From Trachythela sp. YZ-2020 (taxonomy: Eukaryota; Cnidaria; Anthozoa; Malacalcyonacea; Clavulariidae): 64,000 bases of DNA. Position 1 is the stretch's first letter; each line of letters starts with the position of its first letter. Made by a program: the position numbers and the translations under genes. The notes below the pieces were generated by a model. The model was not told the origin of the DNA. It did no database searches and saw nothing but the letters and a program-made list of their open reading frames with translations. Location of the stretch: positions 563,001 through 627,000 of the forward strand of contig JADLSH010000076.1 in the NCBI GenBank assembly GCA_016169945.1, in the 5' to 3' direction. Of the stretch, positions 9,982 through 20,474 are shown in pieces.

Positions 9982-12680
9982 CTAAGAGCAGAATGGTTTC
10001 CACGTCAGTCCATCTCCCAAATTTAATTTGTTCTCCAACTTTATCCATGTACTCATCTCCGGCAAGGTTTGTACTGGAAAGTTTTCAATAGGCGTGAAAA
10101 CCACTATTGGGACCTTCAAAATGTTTACCAAGGTTTGAACCATTAAGTCCCCAATTTCACCGCAGTACTCCCCAGGATTATGGTACTTCTGCATTTCTTG
10201 CACAAAAATATCTTGTAATCGTGTGGTCAGTTTTTCCTTGTAAAACGACGTGTTTTTCTTCCACTCATCGACCATTAACTTTCTAAGTTGAATATTTATC
10301 TTGTGGTGACTTTGATTTGGAGAAAACCCTAATGTGCTGAGATGCCCCAAAAAACTATCTCGTTCGTCAACTGGATTGGAGGTCAACTGCTGAACTGCAA
10401 GTCCTATGGACGAAAAAAGACAGTCCCCGTCTTTGGAAACTTGTACAACTTCAAAGCCATACCCTGCGACTATGGAGTTCAATTTCTCATTCGTAGGGCT
10501 CGTGTTGCTGACGGTTGATCTATATACGTTTGGGCTGCTCTGTATACCTGAGATACAATTGATGGACTTAAAAATATATCATACGAACAGTTAGGCATAC
10601 ACAAATTTGGTATATTCTTGAGAAAGCCCAATTTTCTCAGCACTTCATCCACAATTTTACGAATATGTTCAGTGGCTCCAATGTTGGCGTCGTTGGCACC
10701 ACTTGCCCAAGAACTATCAATTGCCAATATTCTGATACCAAAACGTTCATTTGAAACTGTATCCGAGCATTTGTCCATTGTAACATCCGTGGCGGATTTT
10801 TTAGATATCTCCGAGATGTTTTTAGATATTGGAATTACAACTGGCATGTTTTTAATCTTGTTTGTTCGTTTCGAGTTCCAGGAATAAAAATATATTGTGA
10901 GCAATGCAAAAGCAAGTGCGGACCAATCTTTGCTCCGGCAAAAAGGTTGTTTAGTTTCTCATGCAAACTTTCATTTGTACTTGTACTATGTCCGGGAAGA
11001 ATACAAGAAAGACATCCAAGGTCAATATGCTGTAGTAAATTTGCGACGTGATCATCAAAGTTCTCTCTAAATAGACTTTCTTTTTCTGCCGCTACCTCAC
11101 TCATATGTTTCCATTTTGTTGCAAAACAAATCAGATTATTTCGTAAAGTTGTTGCATTAGGAGTTGGGTTAAGTCTTTGTACTCCAATGTCATTTTTTTT
11201 GCGAAACACCAATTTCAGCTCTTCAACACAGGAACGGAATAATGCATGTCGTTTGTTCATTGTAGAAGTCAGTCTTTGAACAGCGTGAAAAAGATCGAGT
11301 TGAACAGAAAGATGCTCTCCGAAAACGTCCTTCAATTTTTGTCTCCATTTACAACAATTGTCAATAACGAAGTTGTTGATATTTGTTCCGTATTTCATGA
11401 GGCGTTCATGCAGGTTAGACAGGAGGTCTTTAACAACGTCAAACTTTTCCTTTTTTGCCAGCTGCCAGCATACAACTTCCTTTCTTTCGTTTAGGACAAT
11501 AAATAGGGAGTTGTACTGCTTACACCATGCATTGTCTGTTTGTCTTGTAATCCCAATGTTTAGAGTAACCTACAAAGATAAAAAATCATAATGCCGATGA
11601 GTGAAATACATTGATCTCTAAAGGCTCTTAATATGGACGTGTTCATGGGACAGTAGAGTAAATTCTCTTAAGGTTGTTAGCCGTTTGATTATGCTTTGGT
11701 TTTCATAATCCAGTAGTGCCACACTGGTTCCAGAGGCTCTCAACAAAACTGTGTTAAATACGTTATTTCTTTGTCTGTTTCAACTAATTAATATTCGTGC
11801 TTCCATTTAGCCGGGGCCAATTGTTCCATTGCCAAGCCCTCCGAGTGGCATTGTTTGTATGTGATTGAAATAAGATCTAACCCTAAATTTACAAAATGCG
11901 ATTCACTTGAAAAATGACCAGCACCTTAGCAAGCCGCCAATTATTATCCTGGCATTAAATTAAGTTACCTTGAATGTATGATCTGCCATCAAAGTATTTC
12001 TGGTTAGACAAGACATTGCTTCTTCGTAGATAATCTTCTTGTTTTCAAAATCTTTTAGAAACAAGTTACAAAGAAAATCGTCAGTTGGACAAAAATTCAT
12101 CAGCACCTTCAAATGTTCTTCGAATGCCCGCTCAATTTCTTCTAAACTATTTTTCTCAATTTCAATTTGGCAATTTCCAAGATCTTTCCAAAAACAATTA
12201 ACTCTTTCATAAAATATATCTAGCACTCGCTCTATGTAGTCAGATTGGAAGCGGTGGAAGGAGACACCGTTACATATATTATGACATAGCTCTCGCAAAA
12301 ATGCATTGGTACATGCGAAACGATGTGTCAGCAAAAATGGCAAATTTATATCCTTCGCCATAGCGGATAGTATTTCGGGGTCTGTACTTCTTAAGTAATG
12401 TTTGCCGATGGGGCAGTAGTACTGCCTTCCAATTAAAAGGACTGGACCTTGCGTATCAAGTATTAACCTCGGGAAAAGCGCATTTGTGGTACTGTCAAAC
12501 CAACGTGATGGAAGTAGAGCATCTTCTCCATGTTGCGGACACACGAGTACAATTCGATGACGGCAAGAATACGGACTCAAAGGATCCCATATCATCAATA
12601 GTGGCAAAATGTATTCATGATACACATTGGCGGTTGGCCGTGCACAGATCCAGGGAGGGGAGGAAGGATAATCGACCCTG
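9982..12680 (-). pseudogene. DDE transposase with C-terminal OTU-like protease domain
   Basis: Read on the minus strand. Exon 1 (about 12680-11969) contains WICARPTAN, ILPLLMIWDPLSPYS, VCPQHGEDALLPSRW and LLIGRQYYCPIGKHY, and ends LMADHTFK at a GTAACT donor. The intron 11968-11570 ends TTTGTAG and the frame continues. Exon 2 has VIDNCCKWRQKL, VQLDLFHAVQRL and PGHSTSTNESLHEKLN. The D in ADHTF, D in VIDN and E in NESLH are the likely DDE residues (inference). Further on, VSKDGDCLFSSIG is an OTU cysteine-protease motif; the OTU histidine was not found before the stop at 9982. Frames shift near 10920 and 10480-10560. The transposase resembles KDZ/Zisupton-like elements, classification uncertain. 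A stop just upstream of about 12690 leaves the true 5' end open. Confidence 0.6.
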
Positions 12681-12689
12681 GTTGACTAT

Positions 12690-13870
12690 CCATTATGCCG
12701 CTTTCAAGTTTACTAATTGTCTCTTCTACGTATTTTCTATCTTATTCCGAATTTATAGAATTTTTACAGAATTACCAGATATTGCGCAGAGTATTGGGCA
12801 GAACGAAATAAGGCCATTCTTGAAATCACAATTTCGTAATTTATACAGTTGTATTGCCTTTGAGCAATGAGCAATTAATGAATTTAAGACGATCACATCC
12901 TATATATTATTTGCATAATTTGGTGACTCATGTTTCCGATGATTCATACCTTGCATGTTATCATGATATTTTTACACCCAACCGGAGGGCACCACTAGTA
13001 GGTATCCGTATCATGTGATCTCATATGAACCTTTCGACAGTCCGGTTTGGCAGGAATGAAATTTTGCCGACAAGTTGTCAGGTTTAATCCTTAAATATTT
13101 TAATTTCAAAGTTCAAAATATGTATTTCTAGGTGGACAGGTTTTAACATTTAAATATTAAATTCAACAGGTTTAATAATAACACGTTTGGAATTTAAATT
13201 TCAGGTCAACTGGTTTTTAATTTTGTATTAATTTTAAATTTGGTTATCACATTCAGCTCTGTAGAGCTGGAAAAGACAAAAAAAAATGTACCAAGGGAAA
13301 GACGATAAACCATTACGCGTGTTTTGCCAGTGTCTGTTATCTGACCTCTTAATCCTCTTATCATATTTGTCATTAAGGCAAAGAAGTGCAACTCAACTTG
13401 CTGTAATTAAGTGTTTAGCACTTTAGGCTAAGAATTAATATGGTTTTCTCCTTGTCGTTGATCATAAAAATGCTTTAGACTCAAGTGTGCCTGCGACTGA
13501 CAACGTAGAAAATGAAGGGCGTCTTTATACCTAGCACAGTTAAATTTATAGCGGGTACCAATTTAACCTGTGTCATGCCAAATACCGAACGTAGTGTAAA
13601 GGTGCCTTTTAGTTTTAGGTTTATAGTCTGTCCAAATGTATACGTAAAGTATAAAAGCAGGCGTTACAAAGACAAAATGCAACTGAAGGAATGCTATGCC
13701 CATGGCCTCACCGAAAAAGTCAAGCTGACAGGTAGAATTACAACGTTCGTAATACGTTTGCCTACTACTGTATACTTCGGTTGCAAATAGAAGCGAGGGC
13801 ATTGACATAGCTAATTTCCATTTATATAAATAGCACTGTGCCAACTGACCAGTGAAGTTTTTTATATAGA
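12690..13870. other. no gene recognised
   Basis: Long open frames here are antisense to the transposase exon or lack domain and splice support. Sequence 13060-13210 is rich in degenerate TTTAAAT/CAGGTTT text. No RNA gene seen. Confidence 0.4.
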
Positions 13871-13871
13871 T

Positions 13872-14010
13872 TGTGAAAATTGTGTTGATATAATTTTGAC
13901 TCCTATGGTCTATGGTTTTTCATTTAGAGCTTTTCCTCTCGTGGGGAGTGAGCGCACGTCTAGCACCAATTCTAAGTATACCTCCAATCCGGTGAAGGTG
14001 CACATGACCA
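13872..14010. repeat. ~150-bp repeat unit (first copy)
   Basis: Starts GTGAAAATTGTGTTGATATA and contains AGCTTTTCCTC, GCACCAATTCTAAGT and CCAATCCGGTGAAG. Diverged copies occur at 14400-14540 and 14545-14640, and a fourth just outside the Penelope element at about 23325-23400. Confidence 0.6.
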
Positions 14011-14098
14011 TCACACAAGACAAAGCAGCGATCTACATCTACCGCGAGCAAAGACGAACAAAGGAAAACAAAGACCGACATATCTAGCTTCTATAGAT

Positions 14099-14400
14099 TT
14101 TAATAATCTGGAGCAAGAACTTAAAAACGCTAGGTCCATATCAAACTTTAAATCGTTATTAAAAAGACGGGTTATACACACTGTATAGCGAGGTGTATAG
14201 TTCTCATCTTTTCTTCATTTCTGTCTTTCCATGAATGTATATTCATGTATTTATATATATATATAGTAGATGTAATTATGTGTGTATTGTAAATAATGCA
14301 TGGTATATTTTTGTTAAATGTAATTTATAATTGCAGGACCCCACTGAAAAACACTTCGGTGATGTGGGTATCCTGGTTAAATATAAATATAATAATATGT
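14099..14400 (+). mobile_element. 5'-truncated LINE 3' end
   Basis: The first 90 bases encode NNLEQELKNARSISNFK and SLLKRRVIHTV before TAG, the usual C-terminal tail of an L2/CR1-type reverse transcriptase ORF. The following 3' UTR is AT-rich and contains GCAGGACCCCACTGAAAAAC and CTTCGGTGATGTGGGTATCC, a tail I recognise from LINEs of this group. No catalytic domain remains. Confidence 0.6.
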
Positions 14401-14640
14401 CGTGAAAGTTGTGTTAATATAATTTTGATTTGTAAGGACTTAGTCTTAGGTTTTCTATTCATAGCTTTTCCTCTTTCGGGGAGCACTAGCACCAACTCTA
14501 AGTGTGTAACGCTCTAGGCAGCCAATCCGGTGAAGCTGCACATATCGCGAAAGTTGTGTTAATTTAATTTTGATTTGTACCGGATTTTCTATTCAAAGAT
14601 TTTGCTCTTGCGGTTAGCACTAGTCTGTATATATAACACT
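14400..14640. repeat. two further copies of the ~150-bp repeat
   Basis: Units at 14400-14540 and 14545-14640 share CGTGAAAGTTGTGTTAAT or CGCGAAAGTTGTGTTAAT, TTTTGATTTGTA, a TTTTCTATTCA segment and CTAGCACCAACTCTAAG-like text with 13872-14010. Confidence 0.6.
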
Positions 14641-15069
14641 TTTACTAGCATCATTCATCAAATATATTTTGTGGTAAGTCGACAAGTAACAGGACGCGTG
14701 CATGGAAATCATACCATTTGCTTTCTTGTAGTCTTGCTGTTTAATAGCTAAAATCATACGCGAATGAAATCACACGCGAATGAAATCACACACGCAGTAA
14801 GAAATATATAGAGATACAAGTATGGCTAGGCTGGACGCAAAGACAGAAGCAACATGATGCAAAAGGACCGCTCACATGAAAATTACACCTCGCTTTTTTA
14901 AAAGATAGAAATAGAGAATACCTCACACATAATTATATTGTGGCTAAGGAAATCACACACTTTTTAGTTTATCACTGTTTAGTGTACGCTTTAATCCAGT
15001 CCCTGTTTTATCCCCATTCCCCCTTCCATGGGTGCCCGTTCCCTGTTTTAAAGATAGCCGGTCTTAGTC

Positions 15070-15225
15070 TTAAGGCTCTTTTCCACTCGTCACAAAAACC
15101 AACTTGCAAGCTCGCTGCGAGTACTTTCATCCAATCACAATGCTCGACAGTTTATTTTAATTACATGCAAGAACTCGCAGCGAGTTTGCGAGTTGTTTTG
15201 TGATGAGTAGAAAAGAGTCTTTCTA
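15070..15225. repeat. MITE with ~45-bp terminal inverted repeats
   Basis: CTCTTTTCCACTCGTCACAA then AACTTGCAAGCTCGCTGCGA at the left faces ACTCGCAGCGAGTTTGCGAG then GTTTTGTGATGAGTAGAAAA at the right. The spacer is about 60 bp and noncoding. Probably a nonautonomous DNA transposon. Confidence 0.65.
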
Positions 15226-15244
15226 TTGATTTCTATTAATTCAT

Positions 15245-16606
15245 AGATTTTTAAGTTTAGATATAGGTAATGAGAACCATAATGGTGGTAAATAATTTAT
15301 AATTGTAACAACAGTCCCTAAGTGAGCTGCGAAGTGGAAAACATAAGTGTGAAATATGATAGTGTATTGACCATGTGTTGGAAGGCAAGACAATGTTTTA
15401 TTGTTATGTCAAATGTAAAAAAGTTATAAAAGTAAAATGTTTATATGAATGTAGACCTAAAAAATGAGAGTATGTGTGTTATAAGTGAAACATAAAGGTT
15501 GAGTTTGTAGTGTATGTAAGGTTTATGTGTGTTTTGATGTAAGTGTAAATGTGGTGTATAAAAATGTGCCTCAGGCTCATACGGAGACTGGTCACGCTGT
15601 ACTGAAAATCTTGTATAGAGGCATGTAAAAATTAGTTAAACAGAAGAAGGAAATATATGTATGTATTTCAGAATCCCCGTACACGTTTCGTCCCTCATGG
15701 ACTCATCAGCGGGATCAGGGTTGGCACATGTTTGAGAAAGATAGAAGAGAGAATTTTGAAGGCAAACAAGGATAAACAAAAATAATATATGTATGATATA
15801 AAAGTTGTAGTGTCATACCAAACTCGTTGTTGTTCTTATGTAGACCGATGCGACGGGCCATTGTGGAAAGTTGTAGAATATTTTCTTTGTAGCTACGAGA
15901 GCGCTTGTTTAGAACTGTCTTGCTTAAGATCAGTGGGCAGAAAGGGCGATTGCTGAATTTGCGTTAGTATAAATTGCGTGTGTTCTGTCATGCGTATTGG
16001 GGCTGTAATTGTAATATGTGGATAGTGGGGTGAATAGAGGATATGGATTGTGATGGAGGGATGCGATTGTGTATGTAGCAAGCAAGTAGATGTACTTCAT
16101 GTAGTATTTGTAGATTGGCAATTATTTGTGTGTGCGACGTTAAATTTGTGGATATATATTTGAATAAGTGTGTTTTGGCTTATATCAAGAAGTTAAAAGT
16201 CTTAGGTTAATGATGTCAAGGAAGGAAGTTAAATTATATCTTGTAAAAGTCGCCATAATTGGTGAGTGCCTGTATACAAGGAGAAATTTGTACAACAATT
16301 TGTGTTATAATGAAAATAATTTTACAAAAATAGAAATGTGTGCATACATAGTTGTTGGGATTGAACATATAACATATGGTAATTAATTGTGGTAAAATTA
16401 TTGCATATAACTATTTTTACACAGTTGTAATTGTTATATGTCTTCTTGAAATATAAGGCTATGTGGTGTACAATTTCATGTGTAATTATGTACAATTATA
16501 ATTGTTTCAAAGTGAATTATTTGGTATGTGGTGGCTAGCTAGATCTTCACAATGGATATATCCATATATGTACAATTAATTGTTTGTACAATGATTATAG
16601 TAGTTT
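15245..16606 (-). repeat. pseudo-LTR, downstream copy
   Basis: 1362 bp matching 21009-22373 almost base for base (offset 5764 rising to 5767 through three one-base indels). Contains a hammerhead ribozyme at 15671-15716. A 72-codon open frame on its plus strand is duplicated with the repeat and has no coding character. Confidence 0.9.
15671..15716 (-). ncRNA. hammerhead ribozyme (type I), pseudo-LTR copy
   Basis: Minus strand: stem I (UCCCG with CGGGGA), core CUGAUGA, stem II GUCC-AUGAG-GGAC, core GAAA, then ACGUGU as a minimal stem III followed by A at the expected cleavage site (GUA). All conserved core residues are present. One C is missing from stem I compared with the copy at 21435-21481. 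Extremely short stem III is known for Penelope-associated hammerheads and favours activity as a dimer. Confidence 0.85.
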
Positions 16607-16896
16607 TTAGGAAAGCTATTTAAGGTTCTTATCCTTTTATATGTCCACTGTGATTCTGTTGTCAATTTATCTCGTTCTTTCCAACCATCAGATAATTGAA
16701 GGCGTGTGATGCATGGGGTTAGAAATCTTGAGTTCCTTGTGAATTCCTTTGTTATAATCCAATGTGCCCAATGTGTGTGTTTGCCTGTTTTGTATCGCTT
16801 TTTGTAAGGTGGGATTTTGTAGATGATGGGGTCATTTATTAGGTAATTAACCATTGGTCGATGGTGTGTTAGGTTAGTCAGGTCTTGTGTATTCAA
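16576..16896 (-). CDS. short ORF following the reverse transcriptase
   Basis: 106 codons in a different frame from the reverse transcriptase and beginning just after it; its end overlaps the pseudo-LTR. The last part (RDKLTTESQWTYKRIRTLNS) has spacing reminiscent of the extreme C-terminus of Penelope-like proteins, where a GIY-YIG nuclease normally ends, but no GIY-YIG, no CxxC and no catalytic Arg/Glu context could be recognised. It may be a remnant of that region or a chance frame. Confidence 0.35.
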   Translation of the reverse strand: MNTQDLTNLTHHRPMVNYLINDPIIYKIPPYKKRYKTGKHTHWAHWIITKEFTRNSRFLTPCITRLQLSDGWKERDKLTTESQWTYKRIRTLNSFPKNYYNHCTNN

Positions 16897-16897
16897 A

Positions 16898-18772
16898 TTA
16901 TTTTTTGTTATTATTAGTTTTGAGTTTTGCCGTTACAAGTGTGTCTTTGAGGTTTCTATTTCTTTGATACGCTACAATTGGAGGTTCTTGCCATAGAATT
17001 TGCAATGTAGGATCATTTTCAATGATGCTCCAGTGTTTGCGTAATATTTGTGCAATGTATTTAGTATTGTTATTGTATGGTATTGTGAATATAGGGCTGT
17101 TGTTTGTTTTGGGTGTCTTGTCCTTGTTAAGTAATTCATGTTGAGTGAATTGTAATGCTTTGTTGAAATTTGCTATTATGTTGTCATGTTTGTGTCCACG
17201 GTGGATGAGTGCAACAAGTAGATGGTTCAGTCGTTGTTGTAGTTTGTCGTTGTCAGTGATAATACGTCTGTACCGTAGTGCCTGGCTGTAAATAACTGCA
17301 TTTCTGCATGCTTGAGGGTGGAACGAGTTGTGGTGTAATAGGAGGGTTCTGTCCGTTGGTTTAATGTATAGATCTGATTCAAGTTTATTGTTGGAGTTGA
17401 TGTAGATGGTTGTGTCGAGAAAGTTAACTGATTTATGTGAATATATGTAATCAAATTTTATTGTAGGGTGGAAATTGTTAATGTAGGTTAAAAATAGTTG
17501 GAGTTTTTCAATTCCATGAGTCCAGATTGCAAAAATGTCATCTATAAATCTTATCCATTCAATTGGTATAAGGCCTTCCGGAGCTTTCTGAAGGAGCTTC
17601 CGTTCTAGCATTGCCATAAATATGTTGGCGTAGGTGGGTGCCATGGGTGATCCCATGGCTGTGCCATGTATTTGTAGGTAGTGTTCATTGTTGAAGTTAA
17701 AGGAGTTCTTATTTAGTATGAGGGACAGAATGTTGGACAGAACTGATAGTTCTAATTCAGGAGTTGTAGTGTTATTTTCATTCAACATATCTATACAGGC
17801 TTGTATGCCTTGGTCATTAGGTATGTTGGTATATAGACTCCTTACATCAATTGTAATAAGTATGATTTTGTCTGGTAAATCTTCGTTCAGGGTAAAGGTT
17901 CTGCAGAGAAAGTCTGTGGTATCTTGTACAAGTGATGGTATATGTTTTAAAAGTGGTTTGAGGAGGTAGTCAGCATATTGAGAAAGCTTGACAGTTGGTC
18001 CCCCACAACCCGAAATTATTGGTCGTCCGGGAATGTTAGATTTGTGTATTTTTGGTAAAAGATATAAGTGTGGGGTTCTTGCTTGTGTGTCTATTGTGAG
18101 AAATTTGTATGTTGTACTGTCTATTATATTAGATTTGTGGAGATTGTGTGCAAGTTTTTTGGTTTCTGCAAGTATTTCAGGGGTTGGGTCATGTGTGAGT
18201 TTCTGATAATGATTCGGGTTATTCAGTTGTCTATATGCCTCAGACAGATAGTCATTCTTGGGCCAGATTACAATAGCTCCCCCTTTATCTGCTGGTTTGA
18301 CTATTAAATCATTATCAGCCTTAAGTTTATGGATGGACTGTAATTCATGTGTAGTTATGTTTGGTGTTGATTGTTGTTTCTGTTTTTCATAATTTGTTTT
18401 CAGATCATAATAGACATTTGAAATGTATTCTTGGAGGTTACTGTTGTCTGGTTTTGGTGCTGTAAAATTTGTTGGTAGTTTAAAGGGATGTTTGGCAGTG
18501 GTTGTCGTATGTCTAAAAAAGTATTTATTGTACATGTTTCTTCTGTATTTTAAAAAAGAGTTGTAGATTTGGTTGTATGCTGTAGGTTTAGGTGTAGGGA
18601 CATATGTGAGGCCCTTAGATAATGTTTTTTGTGCAGGTTTTGAGAGCGGTTTGTCAGAGAGATTGACAATTGTTTTTTTCTGTATGTTACTATGTAATTT
18701 CTTTTTGAGTTTGTTTTTGTTAAGGTGTCTGTTGTTATTGGTGTTACGTGATGATTTCATGAATTTGGACAT
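16898..18772 (-). CDS. Penelope-like reverse transcriptase
   Basis: 624 codons, uninterrupted. An N-terminal basic segment with LSKGLTYVPTP (about residue 52) precedes the RT. Motifs in order: VKPADKGGAIVIWPK (about 160), LPKIHKSNIPGRPIIS (about 240), ITIDVRSLYTNIPN (motif A aspartate, about 308), GTAMGSPMAPTYANIFM (motif B, about 373), RFIDDIFAIW (motif C with the two aspartates, about 411), then VNFLDTTIYI. These are diagnostic of Penelope-like elements, whose RT is related to telomerase. It copies the element RNA into DNA. The chosen ATG follows an in-frame stretch open for about 30 further codons, so translation could begin earlier or by frameshift. No endonuclease domain is visible, unlike canonical Penelope. 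Confidence 0.9.
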   Translation of the reverse strand: MSKFMKSSRNTNNNRHLNKNKLKKKLHSNIQKKTIVNLSDKPLSKPAQKTLSKGLTYVPTPKPTAYNQIYNSFLKYRRNMYNKYFFRHTTTTAKHPFKLPTNFTAPKPDNSNLQEYISNVYYDLKTNYEKQKQQSTPNITTHELQSIHKLKADNDLIVKPADKGGAIVIWPKNDYLSEAYRQLNNPNHYQKLTHDPTPEILAETKKLAHNLHKSNIIDSTTYKFLTIDTQARTPHLYLLPKIHKSNIPGRPIISGCGGPTVKLSQYADYLLKPLLKHIPSLVQDTTDFLCRTFTLNEDLPDKIILITIDVRSLYTNIPNDQGIQACIDMLNENNTTTPELELSVLSNILSLILNKNSFNFNNEHYLQIHGTAMGSPMAPTYANIFMAMLERKLLQKAPEGLIPIEWIRFIDDIFAIWTHGIEKLQLFLTYINNFHPTIKFDYIYSHKSVNFLDTTIYINSNNKLESDLYIKPTDRTLLLHHNSFHPQACRNAVIYSQALRYRRIITDNDKLQQRLNHLLVALIHRGHKHDNIIANFNKALQFTQHELLNKDKTPKTNNSPIFTIPYNNNTKYIAQILRKHWSIIENDPTLQILWQEPPIVAYQRNRNLKDTLVTAKLKTNNNKK

Positions 18773-18834
18773 GGTGCGTTTGTTGTAGTTGTTTGTGTTA
18801 GTGTTATATGTTGATGTGTTATCAGTCGTTTGTG

Positions 18835-19131
18835 TTATTTGTGTTGTTTGTATGCTTGGTTTATCAGAAAATTATTTATCTGTGTTTGTATGTCTTGGCT
18901 GAGGTGAGGTGGGATGTTAGTTGTGGGTCTGTTTGTAAATGGAGTCGGTTGTTGGTAGTTCCTTTTGTTATTATGTGTGGTAGTTCTGTGACGATGTAAT
19001 GTGATGTTATTAGTTTGTTGGGTCTGGTTCTGATGTTGAGGTAGTTGCTGTGAACAAGGTGGTATTCGTAGTTTTGGTGGTTGTGTCAAGGTAACTGGGT
19101 GTCTGGTAGGTGGGGTTGTTTGTATTTGCAT
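18835..19131 (-). CDS. Pro/Thr/Gln-rich short ORF between ORF1 and RT
   Basis: 98 codons, low complexity, ending INNFLINQAYKQHK. It lies between the end of ORF1 and the start of the reverse transcriptase in a third frame, so it could be part of ORF1 joined by a frameshift. No domain recognised. Confidence 0.35.
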   Translation of the reverse strand: MQIQTTPPTRHPVTLTQPPKLRIPPCSQQLPQHQNQTQQTNNITLHRHRTTTHNNKRNYQQPTPFTNRPTTNIPPHLSQDIQTQINNFLINQAYKQHK

Positions 19132-19163
19132 GAGGTGTGTGTGTGTGGGTATTGGTTGGGTGG

Positions 19164-20474
19164 TTAGACATATTGGTGTCTTGTTGGTTTGTCTTGTGTA
19201 ATTAAATGGATGTGGTGTATAGTTTGTTGTGAACGTGTTAGATGTTGATGGTGTGCTAGTCTGTGTATGGTTGTTGGGTAGTAGGGTTTGTGTGTAGATT
19301 TACGTTGTGGTGTTTGTTGTGGTGTTTGTAATGGTGTTATTTGTGGGTTGTTTGAGGGGGTTCCTTTTTGTGTTTGTGGGTTGTTTTTGTGTCTGGTTAT
19401 TTGTTGTTTGTTTGCTATGTGGGTGGTCTGAGGATCTGTGTCTTTGTATTGTGTGTGTTTTGTGCTAGTGTTTTTAAGTCGTTTCAGGCGCGAGGTGGAT
19501 GTTTTTAGTGTGCGTAATGATTTTTTGGTGTATTTTATGCAGAGTATGTCAGTCTGTTGTACGAGTGTTTGCGCTGTTTCCTTGTCACATTTCTTTTGGA
19601 TTTGTTCTGTTTTGTGTTGTATCTTGTATTGTGTGTCATGTATTTCTTGCTTGTGGTAGTCTATGGTAATGTCCAATAGAGCGAGGGAGGCATTTGTTAG
19701 GGTGTTCTCCCAACGTTCTCTGAAATGTTTATTCATGTAATATTTGCTTTTGTGGTTGATCCTTAGACCTGGGGGTAATGTCTTTACGTTCTTGTGTTCT
19801 TGTAAGTTTTCAAGTGTGGCTTCAAGTCTGTTAAGTTTCGTTTTGAGGTTAGTAAGTATTCTAATGGTTGGTAGTAATTCTGTTTGTATGTCTGTGGAGT
19901 AAAGCGGTTTTGTCATGTTATTGTGCATGTTGTTATTCTTATTGTTCGGTATGTTATGGTTTGGTTGTTCACTGCTGGGATGTTGGTTGTTATTAGGGTT
20001 CAGTTCGTCAGTGCTTGGTTGATTAGTGTGGGGATGGTTGGTGTGTGTTTTTTCCAGGTTTGGTGTATCATTGTGTTGTTGGTCCATGTTTTGTTCAGTG
20101 TTGTTGTGTTCCTGCAGGGTTGGTGTGGTGTTGTCGTTCTGTTCATCCATATTTTGTTCATGGTTATGTTCGTTCTGGTGGTCCATGCTTTGTTCATTGT
20201 TCTCAAGTTCGTCCAGAGTGGGTTCGGTGTTGTTGTTCTGTTTGTTGTTGTTGTTCTGTTCGTTTAAGTTTTGTTCGTTGTCATTATTCCCGTCCGTGTT
20301 TTGTTCCTGGTTGTTTTGTTCGTCCATGTTGTCAATGTTGGGTTCTATCGTACTTTGTTTGTCAGTGGTGGAGCTATTTGTTGTATTGTTAATGCAGTTG
20401 TATTCGTCGTCCAGGTTGTCTAGGTCTACGTCAAGGGCTGAGAAGCTGTCGTCCATTGTGATGTCGTTTGGCAT
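19164..20474 (-). CDS. Penelope-like element ORF1, Asn/Gln/Glu-rich with coiled-coil region
   Basis: 436 codons from ATG. Residues 1-190 are low-complexity Asn, Gln, Glu and Asp with repeats of the EQNMDEQN type. Residues about 195-330 look helical and coiled-coil (TIRILTNLKTKLNRLEATLE; then WENTLTNASLALLDITIDYH) and contain LPPGLRI, a short motif that in related elements precedes the RT. The C-terminus is Thr/His/Gln-rich. Likely an RNA-binding or multimerising partner of the RT, by analogy only. The 5' leader at 20475-21008 has no ORF. Confidence 0.6.
   Translation of the reverse strand: MPNDITMDDSFSALDVDLDNLDDEYNCINNTTNSSTTDKQSTIEPNIDNMDEQNNQEQNTDGNNDNEQNLNEQNNNNKQNNNTEPTLDELENNEQSMDHQNEHNHEQNMDEQNDNTTPTLQEHNNTEQNMDQQHNDTPNLEKTHTNHPHTNQPSTDELNPNNNQHPSSEQPNHNIPNNKNNNMHNNMTKPLYSTDIQTELLPTIRILTNLKTKLNRLEATLENLQEHKNVKTLPPGLRINHKSKYYMNKHFRERWENTLTNASLALLDITIDYHKQEIHDTQYKIQHKTEQIQKKCDKETAQTLVQQTDILCIKYTKKSLRTLKTSTSRLKRLKNTSTKHTQYKDTDPQTTHIANKQQITRHKNNPQTQKGTPSNNPQITPLQTPQQTPQRKSTHKPYYPTTIHRLAHHQHLTRSQQTIHHIHLITQDKPTRHQYV

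Noticed and set aside
12484..12870. 128-codon plus-strand open frame
   Set aside because: Antisense to the N-terminal exon of the DDE/OTU transposase, which has recognisable motifs.
16168..16386. 72-codon open frame, repeated at 21934-22152
   Set aside because: It lies on the strand opposite to the element and is duplicated only because it sits in the pseudo-LTR; no domain or conserved pattern.
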